DNA from: Erwinia rhapontici
GTDB lineage: Bacteria; Pseudomonadota; Gammaproteobacteria; Enterobacterales; Enterobacteriaceae
NCBI RefSeq assembly: GCF_012271765.1
Contig: NZ_VRKO01000010.1
Coordinates: forward strand, 1 to 64,000
Reading direction: 5' to 3'
Length of the DNA: 64,000 nucleotides
Below, one piece after another: positions 45,398 through 55,599 of the stretch (positions within the stretch are counted from its first letter, which is position 1; every line of letters begins with the position of its first letter). The notes beneath the pieces are model-generated. The model had not been told where the DNA came from and made no database searches. It saw nothing but the letters and a program-made list of their open reading frames with translations. Position numbers and translations under genes: made by a program.

Positions 45398-46599
45398 GCA
45401 CACTGTTCTTAACCATCCTGTTGCTGCTGGTCGCCGCCTGTGCGCTATTTTTACTGGCAGGTGTACGCAACAAGCGGGGAAGCACCGCCGATCGCGATCG
45501 GCTTAATCAGGCTTTCTATCATCAGCGCCTGCGTGAGCTGGAAGAGGATGAAGGGCAGGGTGTGGTGGCAGAACGTCCCGAGATGGTGCGCGAGTTGCAG
45601 GAAACGCTGCTACTGGATATTCCCCAGACCCCTTCTCAAACATCCCGTCAGGTCAGCCGTTGGGCACTGCTGCCGGGCGTGGTGATCCTGCTGCTGGTGA
45701 GTCTCGGCTTCTACGTTAAAACCGGAGGGCTGCAACAGGTCCTGGCCTGGCAGCAGGTGAAAAACGAGCTGCCTGCGCTGCGTGCACAGGTGATGGATCC
45801 GCAGGCGCGGCCGCTGAGTATGGAACAGCTGGCACGTCTGGCTCTGGGGGTTCGCAGCGAGTTGCAGCGCACGCCGGATGATGTTGAAAACTGGAAGATG
45901 CTCGGCCGGCTGGGTATGGTGCTTAACAATGCCAGCATGGCCAGCCAGGCTTTTCGTCATGCCTTGCAGCTGGCACCGACCGACATTGATGTTCGCCTGA
46001 GCTATGCTGAAGTACAGACCCGCTCGAACGATCCGCAGGATAATCGTGAGGCGCTCATGATGCTGGAAGCCATGGCCGTGCAGTATCCTACAAATGAGCA
46101 GGTGCTGGGGCTGTTAGCCTTTAACGCGTACAACCAGCAAGACTATGCGCAGGCGGTCACGACCTGGCAGAAAATGCTGTCGTTGTTACCGGAAAATGAC
46201 GGACGCCGGGTGATGATCCAGCGCAGTATCCAGCAGGCAGACAGCGCTTCCGGCAAAGAAAAAAGCCACCTGGCGTTAACCATCAGCCTGTCACCTGAAG
46301 CAGAAAAAATGTTACCCGCGAACGGAGTGTTGTATATTTCTGTGTCTGACGGCGTTTCTCAGGTTCCTGTAGCCGTGAAAAAGAGTCCGTTGAGCCATTT
46401 TCCTTTATCGATCACGCTGGATGACAGCAATGCTATGATGCCGGATCGGTTGTTATCCTCGCAGCATCAGGTGCAGGTTCGCGTGCGAATATCGCGCGAT
46501 GGCAGCGCTTACCGTTCACCTGGTGACTGGTTCGGGCTGACTGAAGTACTGCCTTTTGCCGGTCAGCAGCAGATTGCCGTGGAAATTAACCGGCAGTAG
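45394..46599 (+). CDS. ccmI: cytochrome c maturation protein CcmI (CycH-like)
   Basis: A 401-residue apocytochrome chaperone with two N-terminal membrane segments (about 3-21 and 92-108), a cytoplasmic loop between them, and a periplasmic TPR domain (about 150-290, for example DVENWKMLGRLGMVLNNASMASQAFRHALQL). A beta-rich C-terminal domain follows. It corresponds to the C-terminal part of the fused E. coli CcmH plus the CcmI extension of other bacteria. It is the last gene of the operon; mlaA follows after 35 bases and may have its own promoter. Confidence 0.9.
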   Translation: MSTLFLTILLLLVAACALFLLAGVRNKRGSTADRDRLNQAFYHQRLRELEEDEGQGVVAERPEMVRELQETLLLDIPQTPSQTSRQVSRWALLPGVVILLLVSLGFYVKTGGLQQVLAWQQVKNELPALRAQVMDPQARPLSMEQLARLALGVRSELQRTPDDVENWKMLGRLGMVLNNASMASQAFRHALQLAPTDIDVRLSYAEVQTRSNDPQDNREALMMLEAMAVQYPTNEQVLGLLAFNAYNQQDYAQAVTTWQKMLSLLPENDGRRVMIQRSIQQADSASGKEKSHLALTISLSPEAEKMLPANGVLYISVSDGVSQVPVAVKKSPLSHFPLSITLDDSNAMMPDRLLSSQHQVQVRVRISRDGSAYRSPGDWFGLTEVLPFAGQQQIAVEINRQ

Positions 46600-46634
46600 T
46601 GGACGATAATTTATAACAGTACAGGGAGAAAACG

Positions 46635-47396
46635 ATGAACTATCGCCTGACGGGCTTAGTGCTGGCTAGCGTACTGATGGTGGGATGTGCCACTTCTGAG
46701 ACGGCGAATGAGCCGCAGGGCCATGCCGACCCTCTGGAAAGCTTCAACCGTTCTATGTTCGACTTTAACTACAATGTGCTGGATCCGTATGTTCTGCGCC
46801 CGGTTGCGGTGGTCTGGCGTGATTATCTGCCGCAGCCTGCACGTAACGGGCTGGGCAACTTTTTCAGTAACCTGGAAGAACCCTCTTCAATGGTGAACTA
46901 TTTCATTGAGGGTAATCCGTATAAGGCGATGGTGCACTTCAACCGTTTCTTCCTGAATACGCTGTTGGGTATGGGCGGTCTGATTGATGTGGCCTCCATG
47001 GCTAACCCGAAACTGGCGAAAGAAGAGACCCGTGCTTTCGGTAGTACGCTGGGGCATTACGGCGTGGGATATGGCACGTATGTCGAAGTCCCTGGCTACG
47101 GGGGTTTTACGCCGCGTGAAGATATTGGCGGGCTGGTCGATGATGTTTATCCGCCGCTGCTCTGGCTGACCTGGTGGATGTCTGCGGGTAAATGGGCACT
47201 GGAAGGGATTGAAACCCGTGCACAGCTGCTCGACTCCGATGCTATTTTGAGAAATTCTAACGATCCTTACGCATTTATGCGTGCGGCTTATTTCCAGTAT
47301 CATGATTTCCTCGCCAGCGATGGAAAATTAATTCCGCAGGAAAATCCAAACGCCGCCGCAATTAAGGGTGATTTGGGCGATATTGATTCGCAGTAA
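46635..47396 (+). CDS. mlaA: outer membrane lipoprotein MlaA (VacJ)
   Basis: Outer-membrane part of the Mla system that returns misplaced phospholipids from the outer leaflet. A 253-residue product with a lipobox LMVGC (Cys18). The MlaA domain follows, with DPLESFNRSMFDFNYNVLDP at about 36-55, PYKAMVHFNRFFLNTLLGMGG (about 99-119), and GFTPREDIGGLVDDVYPPLL. It has the amphipathic donut-forming helices characteristic of the family. A GGAG Shine-Dalgarno sequence precedes ATG. The terminator after it is shared with convergent fadL, as in E. coli. Confidence 0.97.
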   Translation: MNYRLTGLVLASVLMVGCATSETANEPQGHADPLESFNRSMFDFNYNVLDPYVLRPVAVVWRDYLPQPARNGLGNFFSNLEEPSSMVNYFIEGNPYKAMVHFNRFFLNTLLGMGGLIDVASMANPKLAKEETRAFGSTLGHYGVGYGTYVEVPGYGGFTPREDIGGLVDDVYPPLLWLTWWMSAGKWALEGIETRAQLLDSDAILRNSNDPYAFMRAAYFQYHDFLASDGKLIPQENPNAAAIKGDLGDIDSQ

Positions 47397-47401
47397 ATAA
47401 T

Positions 47402-47429
47402 AAAAAACCCCACGGAAGTGGGGTTTTTT
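47402..47429. terminator. bidirectional terminator between mlaA and fadL
   Basis: AAAAAACCCCAC and GTGGGGTTTTTT pair perfectly around GGAA. The A- and T-runs on both sides suit termination in either direction. Confidence 0.92.
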
Positions 47430-47453
47430 ATTCGCGTTGATAAAGCGCAGTGA

Positions 47454-48791
47454 TCAGAACTTATAGTTAAAGCTCGCACCGTACAACCAGGCTTTACCGC
47501 TGGAAGTAAAGGTATAAGGTGTCGCCTGGCCACCATTTTGGGCGGTGGCAACCGGATCATTCCCTTCTTTAACCGTGACTTTTTGTCCGTGCATATAAGA
47601 AATACCGACATCCACTGACGCATCTTTATTAAAGGCGTAAGAGGTACCCGCGCTCAGCCATAAACGGTCCTGGTCAGGAATAGAGATGGAACGTTTATCC
47701 GAAGGAACCGGGCTGTCATCGAAGGCAATACCGGTGCGGAAGGTCCAGTTATCATCGTAGAAGTAACTGGTACCCAGCGCGATGCGGTAGGCATCGTGGA
47801 AGCTTTCATCTTTAACGAACAGGTCCTGACCATTGCTGCCGGTCGCTCTCAGCTCCTGGAACTGGCTCCAGCTGGTATACGCCAGGCTGTAGTGAACGGC
47901 CCACTGTGGTGCAACTTTGTGGTATCCGGAGACTTCCCACATTTCAGGCAGGTGCAGTGACAGGGAGCCTGAAACCGTATTACCACCAGTACCGGACGGC
48001 AGACCAAATTGACCGCCGATCGGGTTGTAGGCCACCGGAATATCACTGCTGTAGTCACCGTCAAAGTCGATTTTCACTTCTGAACGGTAGCTCAGGCCAA
48101 AGCGGTTCTTATCATCCACTTCATAAAGAATACCGGCGTTCCAGCCGTAGCCCCATTCATCGCCTTTCAGATGAGCAATCTGGGTATCAGCCGGTGCGGC
48201 AGGTAAACCTGCGGCGGGCAGGAAAGCGCCCAGCTCACCAATATTACGTTCGATTTTCGCTTTCGCATAAACGGCATTGACGCCGACACCCATGCTGAAG
48301 TGCTGGTTAAGACGATAGGCGGTGCTGAGGTTAAGGTTCATGGTCAACAGATCGGTGGTGCCCGCAAAAGGACCGCCGGCATATCCATCGTTAAACTCGG
48401 TGGCGAGACCATAATTACTGGTTGCTGAGGCGCCAATCCACCACTGATCGTTCAGCGGCTGGACGTAGTGAATATTTGGTACCCACTGCGTCGGTGCAAT
48501 ATTATCGGCATTCAGACTATTACCTGCACCAGACTGTCCCTGAATATTCACATCGGGATCGATAAATACCGCGCCAATGGAAAACATAGGGCGATCCATT
48601 AATGCCATTGTGGCCGGGTTACGACTGGCCGATGCTGCGGTATCACCCATTGCGCCTTCGCCGGAATAAGCGCGGCCAAGACCAATGGTGGAAAATTCGT
48701 TCAGTTGAAAGCCAGCCGATAAAGCATTTGAAGAAACAAGCGCCACTGCTGCTGCGAGTGCAGACTTAGCAAACAGGTTTTTATGGTTCAT
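47454..48791 (-). CDS. fadL: long-chain fatty acid outer-membrane transporter FadL
   Basis: A 445-residue 14-stranded outer-membrane barrel for long-chain fatty acids. The signal peptide ends ALSA, and the mature N-terminus [20 protein letters not shown] forms the hatch that plugs the barrel. Other conserved parts are [32 protein letters not shown] and the ending FNYKF with terminal Phe. ATG 48791 has GAGG 8 bases upstream. Two FadR-like sites lie in the promoter region. In E. coli fadL is repressed by FadR and induced by long-chain acyl-CoA. Confidence 0.97.
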   Translation of the reverse strand: MNHKNLFAKSALAAAVALVSSNALSAGFQLNEFSTIGLGRAYSGEGAMGDTAASASRNPATMALMDRPMFSIGAVFIDPDVNIQGQSGAGNSLNADNIAPTQWVPNIHYVQPLNDQWWIGASATSNYGLATEFNDGYAGGPFAGTTDLLTMNLNLSTAYRLNQHFSMGVGVNAVYAKAKIERNIGELGAFLPAAGLPAAPADTQIAHLKGDEWGYGWNAGILYEVDDKNRFGLSYRSEVKIDFDGDYSSDIPVAYNPIGGQFGLPSGTGGNTVSGSLSLHLPEMWEVSGYHKVAPQWAVHYSLAYTSWSQFQELRATGSNGQDLFVKDESFHDAYRIALGTSYFYDDNWTFRTGIAFDDSPVPSDKRSISIPDQDRLWLSAGTSYAFNKDASVDVGISYMHGQKVTVKEGNDPVATAQNGGQATPYTFTSSGKAWLYGASFNYKF

Positions 48792-48880
48792 AACCACAAC
48801 CTCATTATCTGATTTTTATTTAAGCTCTGTTACGTAACGTAACAAGGGATCGCGGATTCTAGGGACTGACAGACAACCAA

Positions 48881-48897
48881 CAAATCAGACCAGTGGG
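48881..48897. promoter_or_regulatory. putative FadR site upstream of fadL (distal/proximal pair, 1)
   Basis: On the minus strand CACTGGTCTGATTTG fits the FadR pattern CTGGTC-N-GA. It is 22 bases from a second, stronger site, and both are within 130 bases of the fadL start. Confidence 0.65.
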
Positions 48898-48902
48898 CCA
48901 AG

Positions 48903-48919
48903 TATAGGTCCGACCTGTG
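48903..48919. promoter_or_regulatory. putative FadR site upstream of fadL (pair, 2)
   Basis: AGGTC-C-GACCT is a perfect palindrome within TATAGGTCCGACCTGTG and matches the core of the FadR consensus. E. coli fadL also has a pair of FadR sites. Confidence 0.8.
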
Positions 48920-49168
48920 TCTATGTTGCAATATTGTTTTTCAAATATTTCTAAAATGATGCTGAAAAAGCGATCTGGCTTGCAAAAAACTTACAATCAA
49001 TTTTTTGATGATTTAGTGTGACTTGTTTCGGATCAAATAATAGTGTGATTTTCATCACTTAACGCGCTCTTTTCCCCGGATGGCTGGAGCGAAAACAGGC
49101 GCAGGCGTAGACTTATACTTATCTAAATTAACCTGCCGCCAGATACCGGGTGGTATGCCGGAGGATGT

Positions 49169-49465
49169 ATGACTGAAGCTATTAACCGCTGTAACGCCAG
49201 TGAAACCGCTGCGTGTTGCTGTGTCGATGTTGGGACAGTAATGGATAACACGGACTGTACCGCCAGCTACAGCCAGGAATTTGCACGTCGTGAACAGGCT
49301 GAAGCGATGCTGCGTACGCTGACGGATAAAGCGCGTGCCGTTGAGTCAGAACCTTGCCTGATCGAAAGCCGCTTCAGCGAAACCCCGGCCGGTGTCACGC
49401 TGGACTGTGAGTTTACTTTTAGCTGCCAGGCGGAAACGATGATTTTCCAGCTGGGCCTGCGCTAA
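49169..49465 (+). CDS. yfcZ: YfcZ family protein (DUF406)
   Basis: A 98-residue protein matching E. coli YfcZ (94). It has the Cys-rich segment ETAACCCVDVGTVMDNTDCT (about residues 12-31), the helix EAMLRTLTDKARAVESEPC, and the conserved end MIFQLGLR. The family is of unknown function, possibly metal- or RNA-linked through the clustered Cys, but that is not shown. It lies between fadL and fadI, as in E. coli, with GGAGG before ATG. Confidence 0.93.
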   Translation: MTEAINRCNASETAACCCVDVGTVMDNTDCTASYSQEFARREQAEAMLRTLTDKARAVESEPCLIESRFSETPAGVTLDCEFTFSCQAETMIFQLGLR

Positions 49466-49471
49466 TCTCCC

Positions 49472-49495
49472 GGTGGAGGGTGCCCGCCCTCCACC
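49472..49495 (+). terminator. hairpin after yfcZ
   Basis: GGTGGAGGG and CCCTCCACC pair perfectly around 6 bases, 6 bases after the stop codon. No T-run follows, so termination is likely but not proven. Confidence 0.6.
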
Positions 49496-49563
49496 AGAAT
49501 CGTGTGTGTTCTCGCATTTTTTCCCTTCTGCCGTAGCGCCCGTCATTAATCTGGTTAACACTG

Positions 49564-49580
49564 ATCAGGTCAGACCTCTT
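49564..49580. promoter_or_regulatory. putative FadR site upstream of fadIJ
   Basis: ATCAGGTCAGACCTCTT contains the perfect palindrome AGGTC-A-GACCT, which matches the FadR core. It is 99 bases before the fadI start. Confidence 0.75.
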
Positions 49581-49678
49581 GGCAATGATGCCGTCTATCT
49601 AAGATATGCTCCCGACCTCGCGTATTGCCGCCCATGCACCGGCAACACGACGCAACAGGGAGCAGAAAGGTGAGAATA

Positions 49679-50989
49679 ATGAGTAAAGCTATACCTTTGC
49701 TGACACGTCAGGGTGACCGTATCGCAATCACCCACGGATTGCGTACGCCATTTGTCCGCCAGGCCACCGCGTTTCACGGTATTCCGGCGCTGGAACTGGG
49801 GCGCATGGTGATCAGTGAACTGCTGGCGCGCAGCGAGATCCCCGCTGACGCCATTGAACAGCTGGTGTTCGGCCAGGTGGTGCAGATGCCGGAAGCCCCC
49901 AATATTGCCCGTGAAATTGTGCTGGCCAGCGGCCTGAGTGTGCATACCGATGCCTACAGCGTCAGCCGCGCCTGCGCCACCAGCTTTCAGGCGGTGGCGA
50001 ATGTGGCCGAGAGCCTGCTGGCAGGGACGATTCAGGCCGGTATTGCCGGTGGCGCGGACTCTTCCTCAGTGCTGCCGATTGGCGTCAGTAAAACGCTGGC
50101 GCGGGTGCTGGTCGACCTCAGCAAAGCGCGTACGTTGCCGCAAAAACTTACACTCCTTAGCCAGCTGCGTCCGCGCGATTTACTGCCGGTGCCTCCGGCG
50201 GTGGCCGAATATTCCACCGGGCTGCGCATGGGCGATACCGCCGAACAGATGGCGAAAGATCATGGCATTACCCGCGAGCAGCAGGATGCACTGGCGCACC
50301 GCTCCCATCTTCATGCGGCGCGTGCCTGGCAACAGGGGCTGTTAAATGACGAGGTGATGACGGCTTATGCTCCCCCGTGGAAGCAGCCCGTTCAGCAGGA
50401 TAACAATGTGCGCAGCGAATCCCGTCCTGAAGACTATGCCCGCCTGCGCCCGGCATTTGACCGAAAACACGGTACGGTCACGGCAGCAAACAGCACGCCA
50501 CTCACCGACGGGGCTGCTGCGGTGGTTCTGATGACCGAGTCCCGCGCGCGCGAGCTGGGCATGGTGCCGCTGGGCTACCTGCGCAGCTATGCGTTTACCG
50601 CCATTGATGTGCGCCAGGATATGCTGCTGGGGCCTTCCTATGCTTCACCGCTGGCGCTGGATCGTGCGGGGATCACGCTGGCCGACCTTTCTCTGATTGA
50701 TATGCATGAAGCGTTTGCGGCGCAGACGCTGGCTAACCTGAAGATGTTTGCGGATGAACGTTTTGCCCGCGAGGTGCTGAACCGTCCCCATGCGCTGGGC
50801 GAGGTGAATCAGGAGCAGTTCAACGTGCTGGGTGGCTCTATCGCTTATGGTCATCCGTTCGCCGCGACCGGGGCACGGATGATCACGCAGACGCTAAATG
50901 AGCTGCGTCGGCGCGGTGGCGGGCTGGGGCTGGTGACCGCCTGCGCCGCCGGGGGTTTGGGTGCCGCAATGGTTTTGGAGGCGGAATAA
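49679..50989 (+). CDS. fadI: 3-ketoacyl-CoA thiolase FadI
   Basis: Beta subunit of the FadIJ complex, which runs fatty-acid beta-oxidation under anaerobic conditions in E. coli. It cleaves 3-ketoacyl-CoA with CoA. The 436 residues equal E. coli. The nucleophilic Cys is in [18 protein letters not shown] at about residue 98. The second half has [32 protein letters not shown] with the active His, and [15 protein letters not shown] with the second Cys. It is followed by fadJ, whose ATG overlaps the fadI stop by one base. Confidence 0.97.
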   Translation: MSKAIPLLTRQGDRIAITHGLRTPFVRQATAFHGIPALELGRMVISELLARSEIPADAIEQLVFGQVVQMPEAPNIAREIVLASGLSVHTDAYSVSRACATSFQAVANVAESLLAGTIQAGIAGGADSSSVLPIGVSKTLARVLVDLSKARTLPQKLTLLSQLRPRDLLPVPPAVAEYSTGLRMGDTAEQMAKDHGITREQQDALAHRSHLHAARAWQQGLLNDEVMTAYAPPWKQPVQQDNNVRSESRPEDYARLRPAFDRKHGTVTAANSTPLTDGAAAVVLMTESRARELGMVPLGYLRSYAFTAIDVRQDMLLGPSYASPLALDRAGITLADLSLIDMHEAFAAQTLANLKMFADERFAREVLNRPHALGEVNQEQFNVLGGSIAYGHPFAATGARMITQTLNELRRRGGGLGLVTACAAGGLGAAMVLEAE

Positions 50990-53142
50990 TGGAACAGAAA
51001 ACGGCTTTTACGCTCAGCATGCGCCTGGATAACGTCGGCGTGATCACTATCGATGTGCCTGATGAGAAGATGAACACGCTGAAGGAGGCCTTTGCCGGGC
51101 AAATTCGCGATGTCCTCAGACAGGCACGGTCCAATCCGCACCTTGCCGGGCTGGTGCTGATCTCCGGCAAGCCGGACTCTTTTATTGCCGGGGCCGATAT
51201 CAGCATGATCGCGGCCTGCGACACGGCAGAGCAGGCCAGCGCGCTGGCACACGCCGGGCAGACCGTGATGGCGGAGATCGCTGCGCTGCCGGTGCCGGTC
51301 GTGGCCGCCATCCACGGTGCCTGCCTCGGGGGCGGCCTGGAGCTGGCACTGGCCTGCCATCATCGCGTCTGTTCGCTGGATGATAAAACCCGGCTCGGCC
51401 TGCCGGAAGTCCAGCTGGGGCTGTTGCCGGGCTCCGGGGGAACGCAGCGGCTGCCGCGTCTGATTGGCGCTTCGACCGCGCTGGATATGATCCTGACAGG
51501 CAAAACCCTGCGTGCGCGTGCGGCCCTGAAATGCGGGCTGGTGGATGACGCGGTGGCAGCGAGTATATTACTGGAGACAGCGGTGAAGCTGGCACTGAAA
51601 GCGCGCAGCGCCAGAAAGCCGTTACCGCTGCGCGAACGGCTGTTAACCGGCCCGGCGTGCAGGGCGATACTGTTCGCGCTGGCAAAACGCCAGACGCAGG
51701 CGAAAACGCACGGGAATTACCCGGCGACAGACAAAATACTCAGCGTGGTGCGCTGCGGGCTGGAACAGGGCAGCGGTAGCGGTTATGCCGCCGAGGCGCA
51801 GGCATTTGGTGAACTGGCGATGACGCCGCAGTCCGCCGCTTTGCGCAGCCTGTTTTTCGCCACTACCGCCCTGAAAAAAGATCCGGGTGCCCAGGCTGCG
51901 CCGCGTGAGTTGAAGCGTATTGGTGTGCTGGGCGGTGGCCTGATGGGGGGAGGTATCGCCTGCATCACGGCTACCCGCGCCGGGCTGCCCGTGCGCATTA
52001 AAGATGTGAACCCGGAAGGCATTAACCGGGCGCTGAAAACCAGCTGGCAGGTGCTGACTCAGCAGGTCAACCGCCGCCGCCTGAGTGTGGCAGAGCGTCA
52101 GCAACAGATGGCATTGATCAGCGGTGGCACTGACTATCAGGGCTTCCGCCAGCGTGATATGGTCATTGAAGCCGTCTTTGAAGATCTGGCGCTGAAGCAA
52201 AAAATGGTGGCTGAGGTTGAGGCGCACTGTTCGCCAGACACGCTGTTTGCTTCTAATACGTCATCGCTGCCGATTGCGGATATTGCCTCTGGTGCGCAGC
52301 GGCCAGAGAATGTCATCGGTTTGCATTACTTCAGTCCGCCGGAAAAAATGCCGTTGGTGGAGGTGATCCCCCATGCCGGAACGGCGGCGGTCACCGTGGC
52401 CACGGCGGTGGCGCTGGCGAAGAAACAGGGTAAAACACCGATTGTGGTGGCCGATCGGGCCGGGTTCTACGTTAACCGCATTCTCGCCCCCTATATGATT
52501 GAAGCGATGCACTGTCTGCTGGAAGGGGAGCCGATTGAGTCTATTGACCACGCGCTGGTGCAGTTCGGTTTCCCGGTGGGGCCGGTGCAGTTACTGGATG
52601 AAGTCGGGATTGATGTCGGCACGCATATTATGCCAATCCTGCAACAGGCATGGGGCGAGCGTTTTGCATTACCGGCCACGCTGGATGCGGTGCTGAAGGA
52701 CGATCGCAAGGGACGGAAGAACGGACGTGGTTTCTACCTTTATCCGCAGAAAGGGCGGAAAAAGCAGCCGGACAGCGCGATTTATCGCTTGCTGAATATC
52801 AGTGCAAAACACCATCTCAGCGCACAGAATATCGCTCAGCGCTGTGTGATGATGCTGCTGAATGAGGCGGCGCGTACGCTGGACGAAGAGGTGGTTTCCT
52901 GCGCGCGTGACGGCGATATCGGCGCTGTTTTTGGCATCGGCTTCCCGCCGTTTCTCGGGGGTCCCTTCCACTATATGGACCAGTTAGGCATCGGTGAAGT
53001 GGTAAACAGTTTAGAGCAACTTATGCAGCGTCACGGGCCGCGTTTTGCCCCTTGTGAACGTTTGAAAAAAATGGCTGACGCCGAGGAAACCTTCTATAAA
53101 CCGGAAGTTAAGCTGAATAGTTGCACTGATTCAGTGGGATAG
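50989..53142 (+). CDS. fadJ: multifunctional beta-oxidation protein FadJ
   Basis: Alpha subunit with enoyl-CoA hydratase, 3-hydroxyacyl-CoA dehydrogenase and 3-hydroxybutyryl-CoA epimerase activities, 717 residues (E. coli 714). The N-terminal crotonase domain (about 1-190) has [22 protein letters not shown] with Glu near 119, and [19 protein letters not shown] with Glu near 139. The NAD-binding motif [13 protein letters not shown] lies near 313, and the dehydrogenase His in [18 protein letters not shown] near 450. Translationally coupled to fadI. Confidence 0.97.
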   Translation: MEQKTAFTLSMRLDNVGVITIDVPDEKMNTLKEAFAGQIRDVLRQARSNPHLAGLVLISGKPDSFIAGADISMIAACDTAEQASALAHAGQTVMAEIAALPVPVVAAIHGACLGGGLELALACHHRVCSLDDKTRLGLPEVQLGLLPGSGGTQRLPRLIGASTALDMILTGKTLRARAALKCGLVDDAVAASILLETAVKLALKARSARKPLPLRERLLTGPACRAILFALAKRQTQAKTHGNYPATDKILSVVRCGLEQGSGSGYAAEAQAFGELAMTPQSAALRSLFFATTALKKDPGAQAAPRELKRIGVLGGGLMGGGIACITATRAGLPVRIKDVNPEGINRALKTSWQVLTQQVNRRRLSVAERQQQMALISGGTDYQGFRQRDMVIEAVFEDLALKQKMVAEVEAHCSPDTLFASNTSSLPIADIASGAQRPENVIGLHYFSPPEKMPLVEVIPHAGTAAVTVATAVALAKKQGKTPIVVADRAGFYVNRILAPYMIEAMHCLLEGEPIESIDHALVQFGFPVGPVQLLDEVGIDVGTHIMPILQQAWGERFALPATLDAVLKDDRKGRKNGRGFYLYPQKGRKKQPDSAIYRLLNISAKHHLSAQNIAQRCVMMLLNEAARTLDEEVVSCARDGDIGAVFGIGFPPFLGGPFHYMDQLGIGEVVNSLEQLMQRHGPRFAPCERLKKMADAEETFYKPEVKLNSCTDSVG

Positions 53143-53313
53143 TCTGGTGGGGTTAGCGAATGATGTTGGCGGGTTAATCTGCACGTCGCTCACTAAGTAA
53201 ACAATCGGTTGACTATACTCAAGGCATTGGGGTACAACACAGCGTTCATTCTCTGGATGAAGAGTCGGACGGCGTTGTCCCCCGGCGTTTTTGTTTAACA
53301 ACAGCGGTGCTAT

Positions 53314-53796
53314 ATGCAAGTTTTCATTATGCGTCACGGCGATGCAGCATTAGATGCAGCAAGTGATTCAGTCAGACCTTTGACCCATTGCGGCTGTGAT
53401 GAGACTCGCCAGATGGCGACCTGGCTTAACGGCCAGTCAGTGGATATTGAGCGCGTACTGGTCAGTCCTTATCTGCGTGCGCAGCAAACACTGAATCAGG
53501 TACGTGAAGTGTTGCCCTTGCCGGAAGGCGAAGATGTGCTGCCGGAGCTGACTCCGGGCGGCGATCCTGGCCTGGTGGCCTGCTACCTGCAGGTACTGGC
53601 AAACGAAGGCGTCAAATCGGCGCTGGTGATCTCTCACCTGCCGCTGGTGGGCTATCTGGTGGCTGAGTTATGCCCGCAGGAAGCGCCACCGATGTTTGCC
53701 ACCTCGGCGATTGCCTGCGTTGACTTCGATGCGGAGAATGCGGCTGGCAAGCTGGAATGGCAGGTATCCCCTGCCAAGTTAGCGAAAGCGATGTGA
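53314..53796 (+). CDS. sixA: phosphohistidine phosphatase SixA
   Basis: A 160-residue member of the histidine phosphatase superfamily. The RHG motif MRHGD is at residues 6-10 with catalytic His8. A second His is in VISHLPLVGYL near residue 108, and VLVSPYLRAQQT is the conserved Arg region. SixA dephosphorylates phosphohistidine proteins, notably NPr of the nitrogen phosphotransferase system in E. coli. It is in the same place as in E. coli, downstream of fadJ, and monocistronic. Confidence 0.95.
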   Translation: MQVFIMRHGDAALDAASDSVRPLTHCGCDETRQMATWLNGQSVDIERVLVSPYLRAQQTLNQVREVLPLPEGEDVLPELTPGGDPGLVACYLQVLANEGVKSALVISHLPLVGYLVAELCPQEAPPMFATSAIACVDFDAENAAGKLEWQVSPAKLAKAM

Positions 53797-53809
53797 TGCC
53801 TGCCCCAGG

Positions 53810-53833
53810 GGCCGATCTTTATTCCGGTCGGCC
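53810..53833. repeat. GGCCGATC-type hairpin after sixA
   Basis: GGCCGATC pairs with GGTCGGCC around 8 bases, flanked by outer CAGGGG and CCCCTG. It closely resembles the hairpin at 7425-7448. Between convergent sixA and smrB it may also act as a terminator. Confidence 0.55.
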
Positions 53834-53884
53834 CGACCCCTGATCTCCATCGTGACACCTCCGTAGCGAAATACAGGCTCCGCG

Positions 53885-54442
53885 CTACGGCAGCATCAAT
53901 TCCGGCGGCATCCACTCTTCAATCTCAATCAACACTAGCAGGGCAGCATCTCCGCCAAACAACTTCGGCGCCTGATGAAAGGCCATCACCATGGGGTGCT
54001 GGGCCAGCCACAGCGGTGTCTGCTGTTTGAGAACATGCTTGCCGTGGCCGTGCATTACGCTGGCACAGAAGATATGTTCGCGGCGACAGGCGGCAATCAG
54101 TGCACCCAGCTCCTCCTTGGCCTGCTTCTGGGTTAATCCGTGCAGGTCGAGAAATATCTCCGGGCTGTAATCCCCGCGTCGCAGCTTTTTCAACTCATAG
54201 TGGTCTACGTCGCTACGAACGTAACGCACCGCGCCTTCCGTCGCCAGCAGCGGCTGGAACTCATCGGAAAAATAGTGGCTGTTATCCATCTGCTCGGAGA
54301 GCAGGCGTTTCTGCGGGACTTCGCTTATCTTTTTGCGCGGTGGCTTATGGACAATCGTGTCCTGGGTCAGCTTGCGTGTGCCGGTCATCAGCCCGCGAAA
54401 CAGCGCCCGATCGTCCGCATTCAGATTCTCTTTTTTACTCAT
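53885..54442 (-). CDS. smrB: ribosome rescue endonuclease SmrB
   Basis: An 185-residue Smr-domain endonuclease matching E. coli SmrB/YfcN, which cuts mRNA between collided ribosomes to trigger rescue. The N-terminal segment ([19 protein letters not shown]) is basic and unstructured, and the Smr domain is at about 95-180. The catalytic motif [14 protein letters not shown] (about 98-111) and the second motif [13 protein letters not shown] near 130-142 are intact. It is divergent from prmB, as in E. coli. Confidence 0.95.
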   Translation of the reverse strand: MSKKENLNADDRALFRGLMTGTRKLTQDTIVHKPPRKKISEVPQKRLLSEQMDNSHYFSDEFQPLLATEGAVRYVRSDVDHYELKKLRRGDYSPEIFLDLHGLTQKQAKEELGALIAACRREHIFCASVMHGHGKHVLKQQTPLWLAQHPMVMAFHQAPKLFGGDAALLVLIEIEEWMPPELMLP

Positions 54443-54641
54443 CTCAGGGGATCGCTATGCTGTCAGTTAGGGTTTACTGCCCCTTTAAAGGGTCATTTCA
54501 TCCACAATTTGGGGTCAGTCTACCTTTTCCTCGCCCATCGCTGAAACAAATCTCAGCTTTTTCACCCCCTCGCGCTGAATTATCTCAAGCTTCGTGGCAA
54601 ACTAGCGCCCGGGTTTAACAGAACGGCCTGCGGAGGGCACT

Positions 54642-55574
54642 TTGGACAAAATTTTCGTCGATGAAGCAGTCAATGAACTGCACACTATTCAGGACATGTT
54701 GCGCTGGTCGGTCAGCCGCTTTTCTGCTGCTGATATCTGGTATGGCCACGGCACCGACAATCCCTGGGACGAAGCTGTTCAGCTGGTGCTCCCGACGCTT
54801 TATCTGCCGCTGGATATTCCTGAAGATATGCGCACCGCGCGTCTGACCTCGAGCGAGCGTCACCGCATTGTTGAGCGTGTGATCCGCCGTATTAACGAAC
54901 GCATTCCGGTGGCTTACCTCACCAATAAAGCCTGGTTCTGCGGTCATGAGTTTTATGTTGATGAGCGCGTGCTGGTCCCACGTTCGCCGATCGGTGAGCT
55001 GATTAACAGCCACTTTGACGGCATCATCAGCCATGAACCCCAGCATATTCTGGATATGTGCACCGGCAGCGGCTGTATCGCTATCGCCTGTGCCTATGCC
55101 TTCCCGGACGCTGAAGTGGATGCCGTGGATATCTCCACCGATGCGCTGGCGGTTACCGAGCAGAACATTGGCGCACACGGTTTAGATCACCACGTTACGC
55201 CAATTCGTGCCGACCTGTTCCGCGAACTGCCTAAGACGCAGTACGACCTGATTGTCACCAACCCGCCGTATGTTGATGCGGATGATATGGACGACCTGCC
55301 AAACGAATACCGCCATGAGCCGGAACTCGGTCTGGCAGCAGGCAGCGATGGTCTGAAACTGGTCCGTCGTATTCTCGCCTGCGCACCGGACTACCTCAGT
55401 GAGCAGGGCGTGCTGATTTGTGAAGTGGGTAACAGCATGGTGCATATGATTGACCAGTACCCGGATGTGCCTTTCACCTGGCTGGAATTCGATAACGGTG
55501 GCGACGGCGTGTTCATGCTGACGAAACAACAGATTATCGATGCACAACATCATTTTAAAATCTATAAAGACTGA
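54642..55574 (+). CDS. prmB: ribosomal protein uL3 glutamine methyltransferase PrmB
   Basis: A 310-residue S-adenosylmethionine methyltransferase that methylates a glutamine of ribosomal protein uL3. The SAM-binding motif [18 protein letters not shown] is at about 140-157 and the glutamine-specific NPPY motif at about 206-209 ([12 protein letters not shown]). It starts with TTG at 54642, preceded by GGAGG at 8 bases, giving the conserved [13 protein letters not shown]. Length and order (prmB-aroC-mepA-yfcA) match E. coli. Confidence 0.96.
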   Translation: MDKIFVDEAVNELHTIQDMLRWSVSRFSAADIWYGHGTDNPWDEAVQLVLPTLYLPLDIPEDMRTARLTSSERHRIVERVIRRINERIPVAYLTNKAWFCGHEFYVDERVLVPRSPIGELINSHFDGIISHEPQHILDMCTGSGCIAIACAYAFPDAEVDAVDISTDALAVTEQNIGAHGLDHHVTPIRADLFRELPKTQYDLIVTNPPYVDADDMDDLPNEYRHEPELGLAAGSDGLKLVRRILACAPDYLSEQGVLICEVGNSMVHMIDQYPDVPFTWLEFDNGGDGVFMLTKQQIIDAQHHFKIYKD

Positions 55575-55599
55575 TTCACCATTTTAGCGAGGAGCCAGC

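Noticed and set aside
44936..46599. Frameshift splitting an E. coli-type ccmH
   Set aside because: The two genes overlap by an ATGA junction, each has its own membrane anchor and the lengths match separate CcmH and CcmI of other bacteria, so this is the normal split form.
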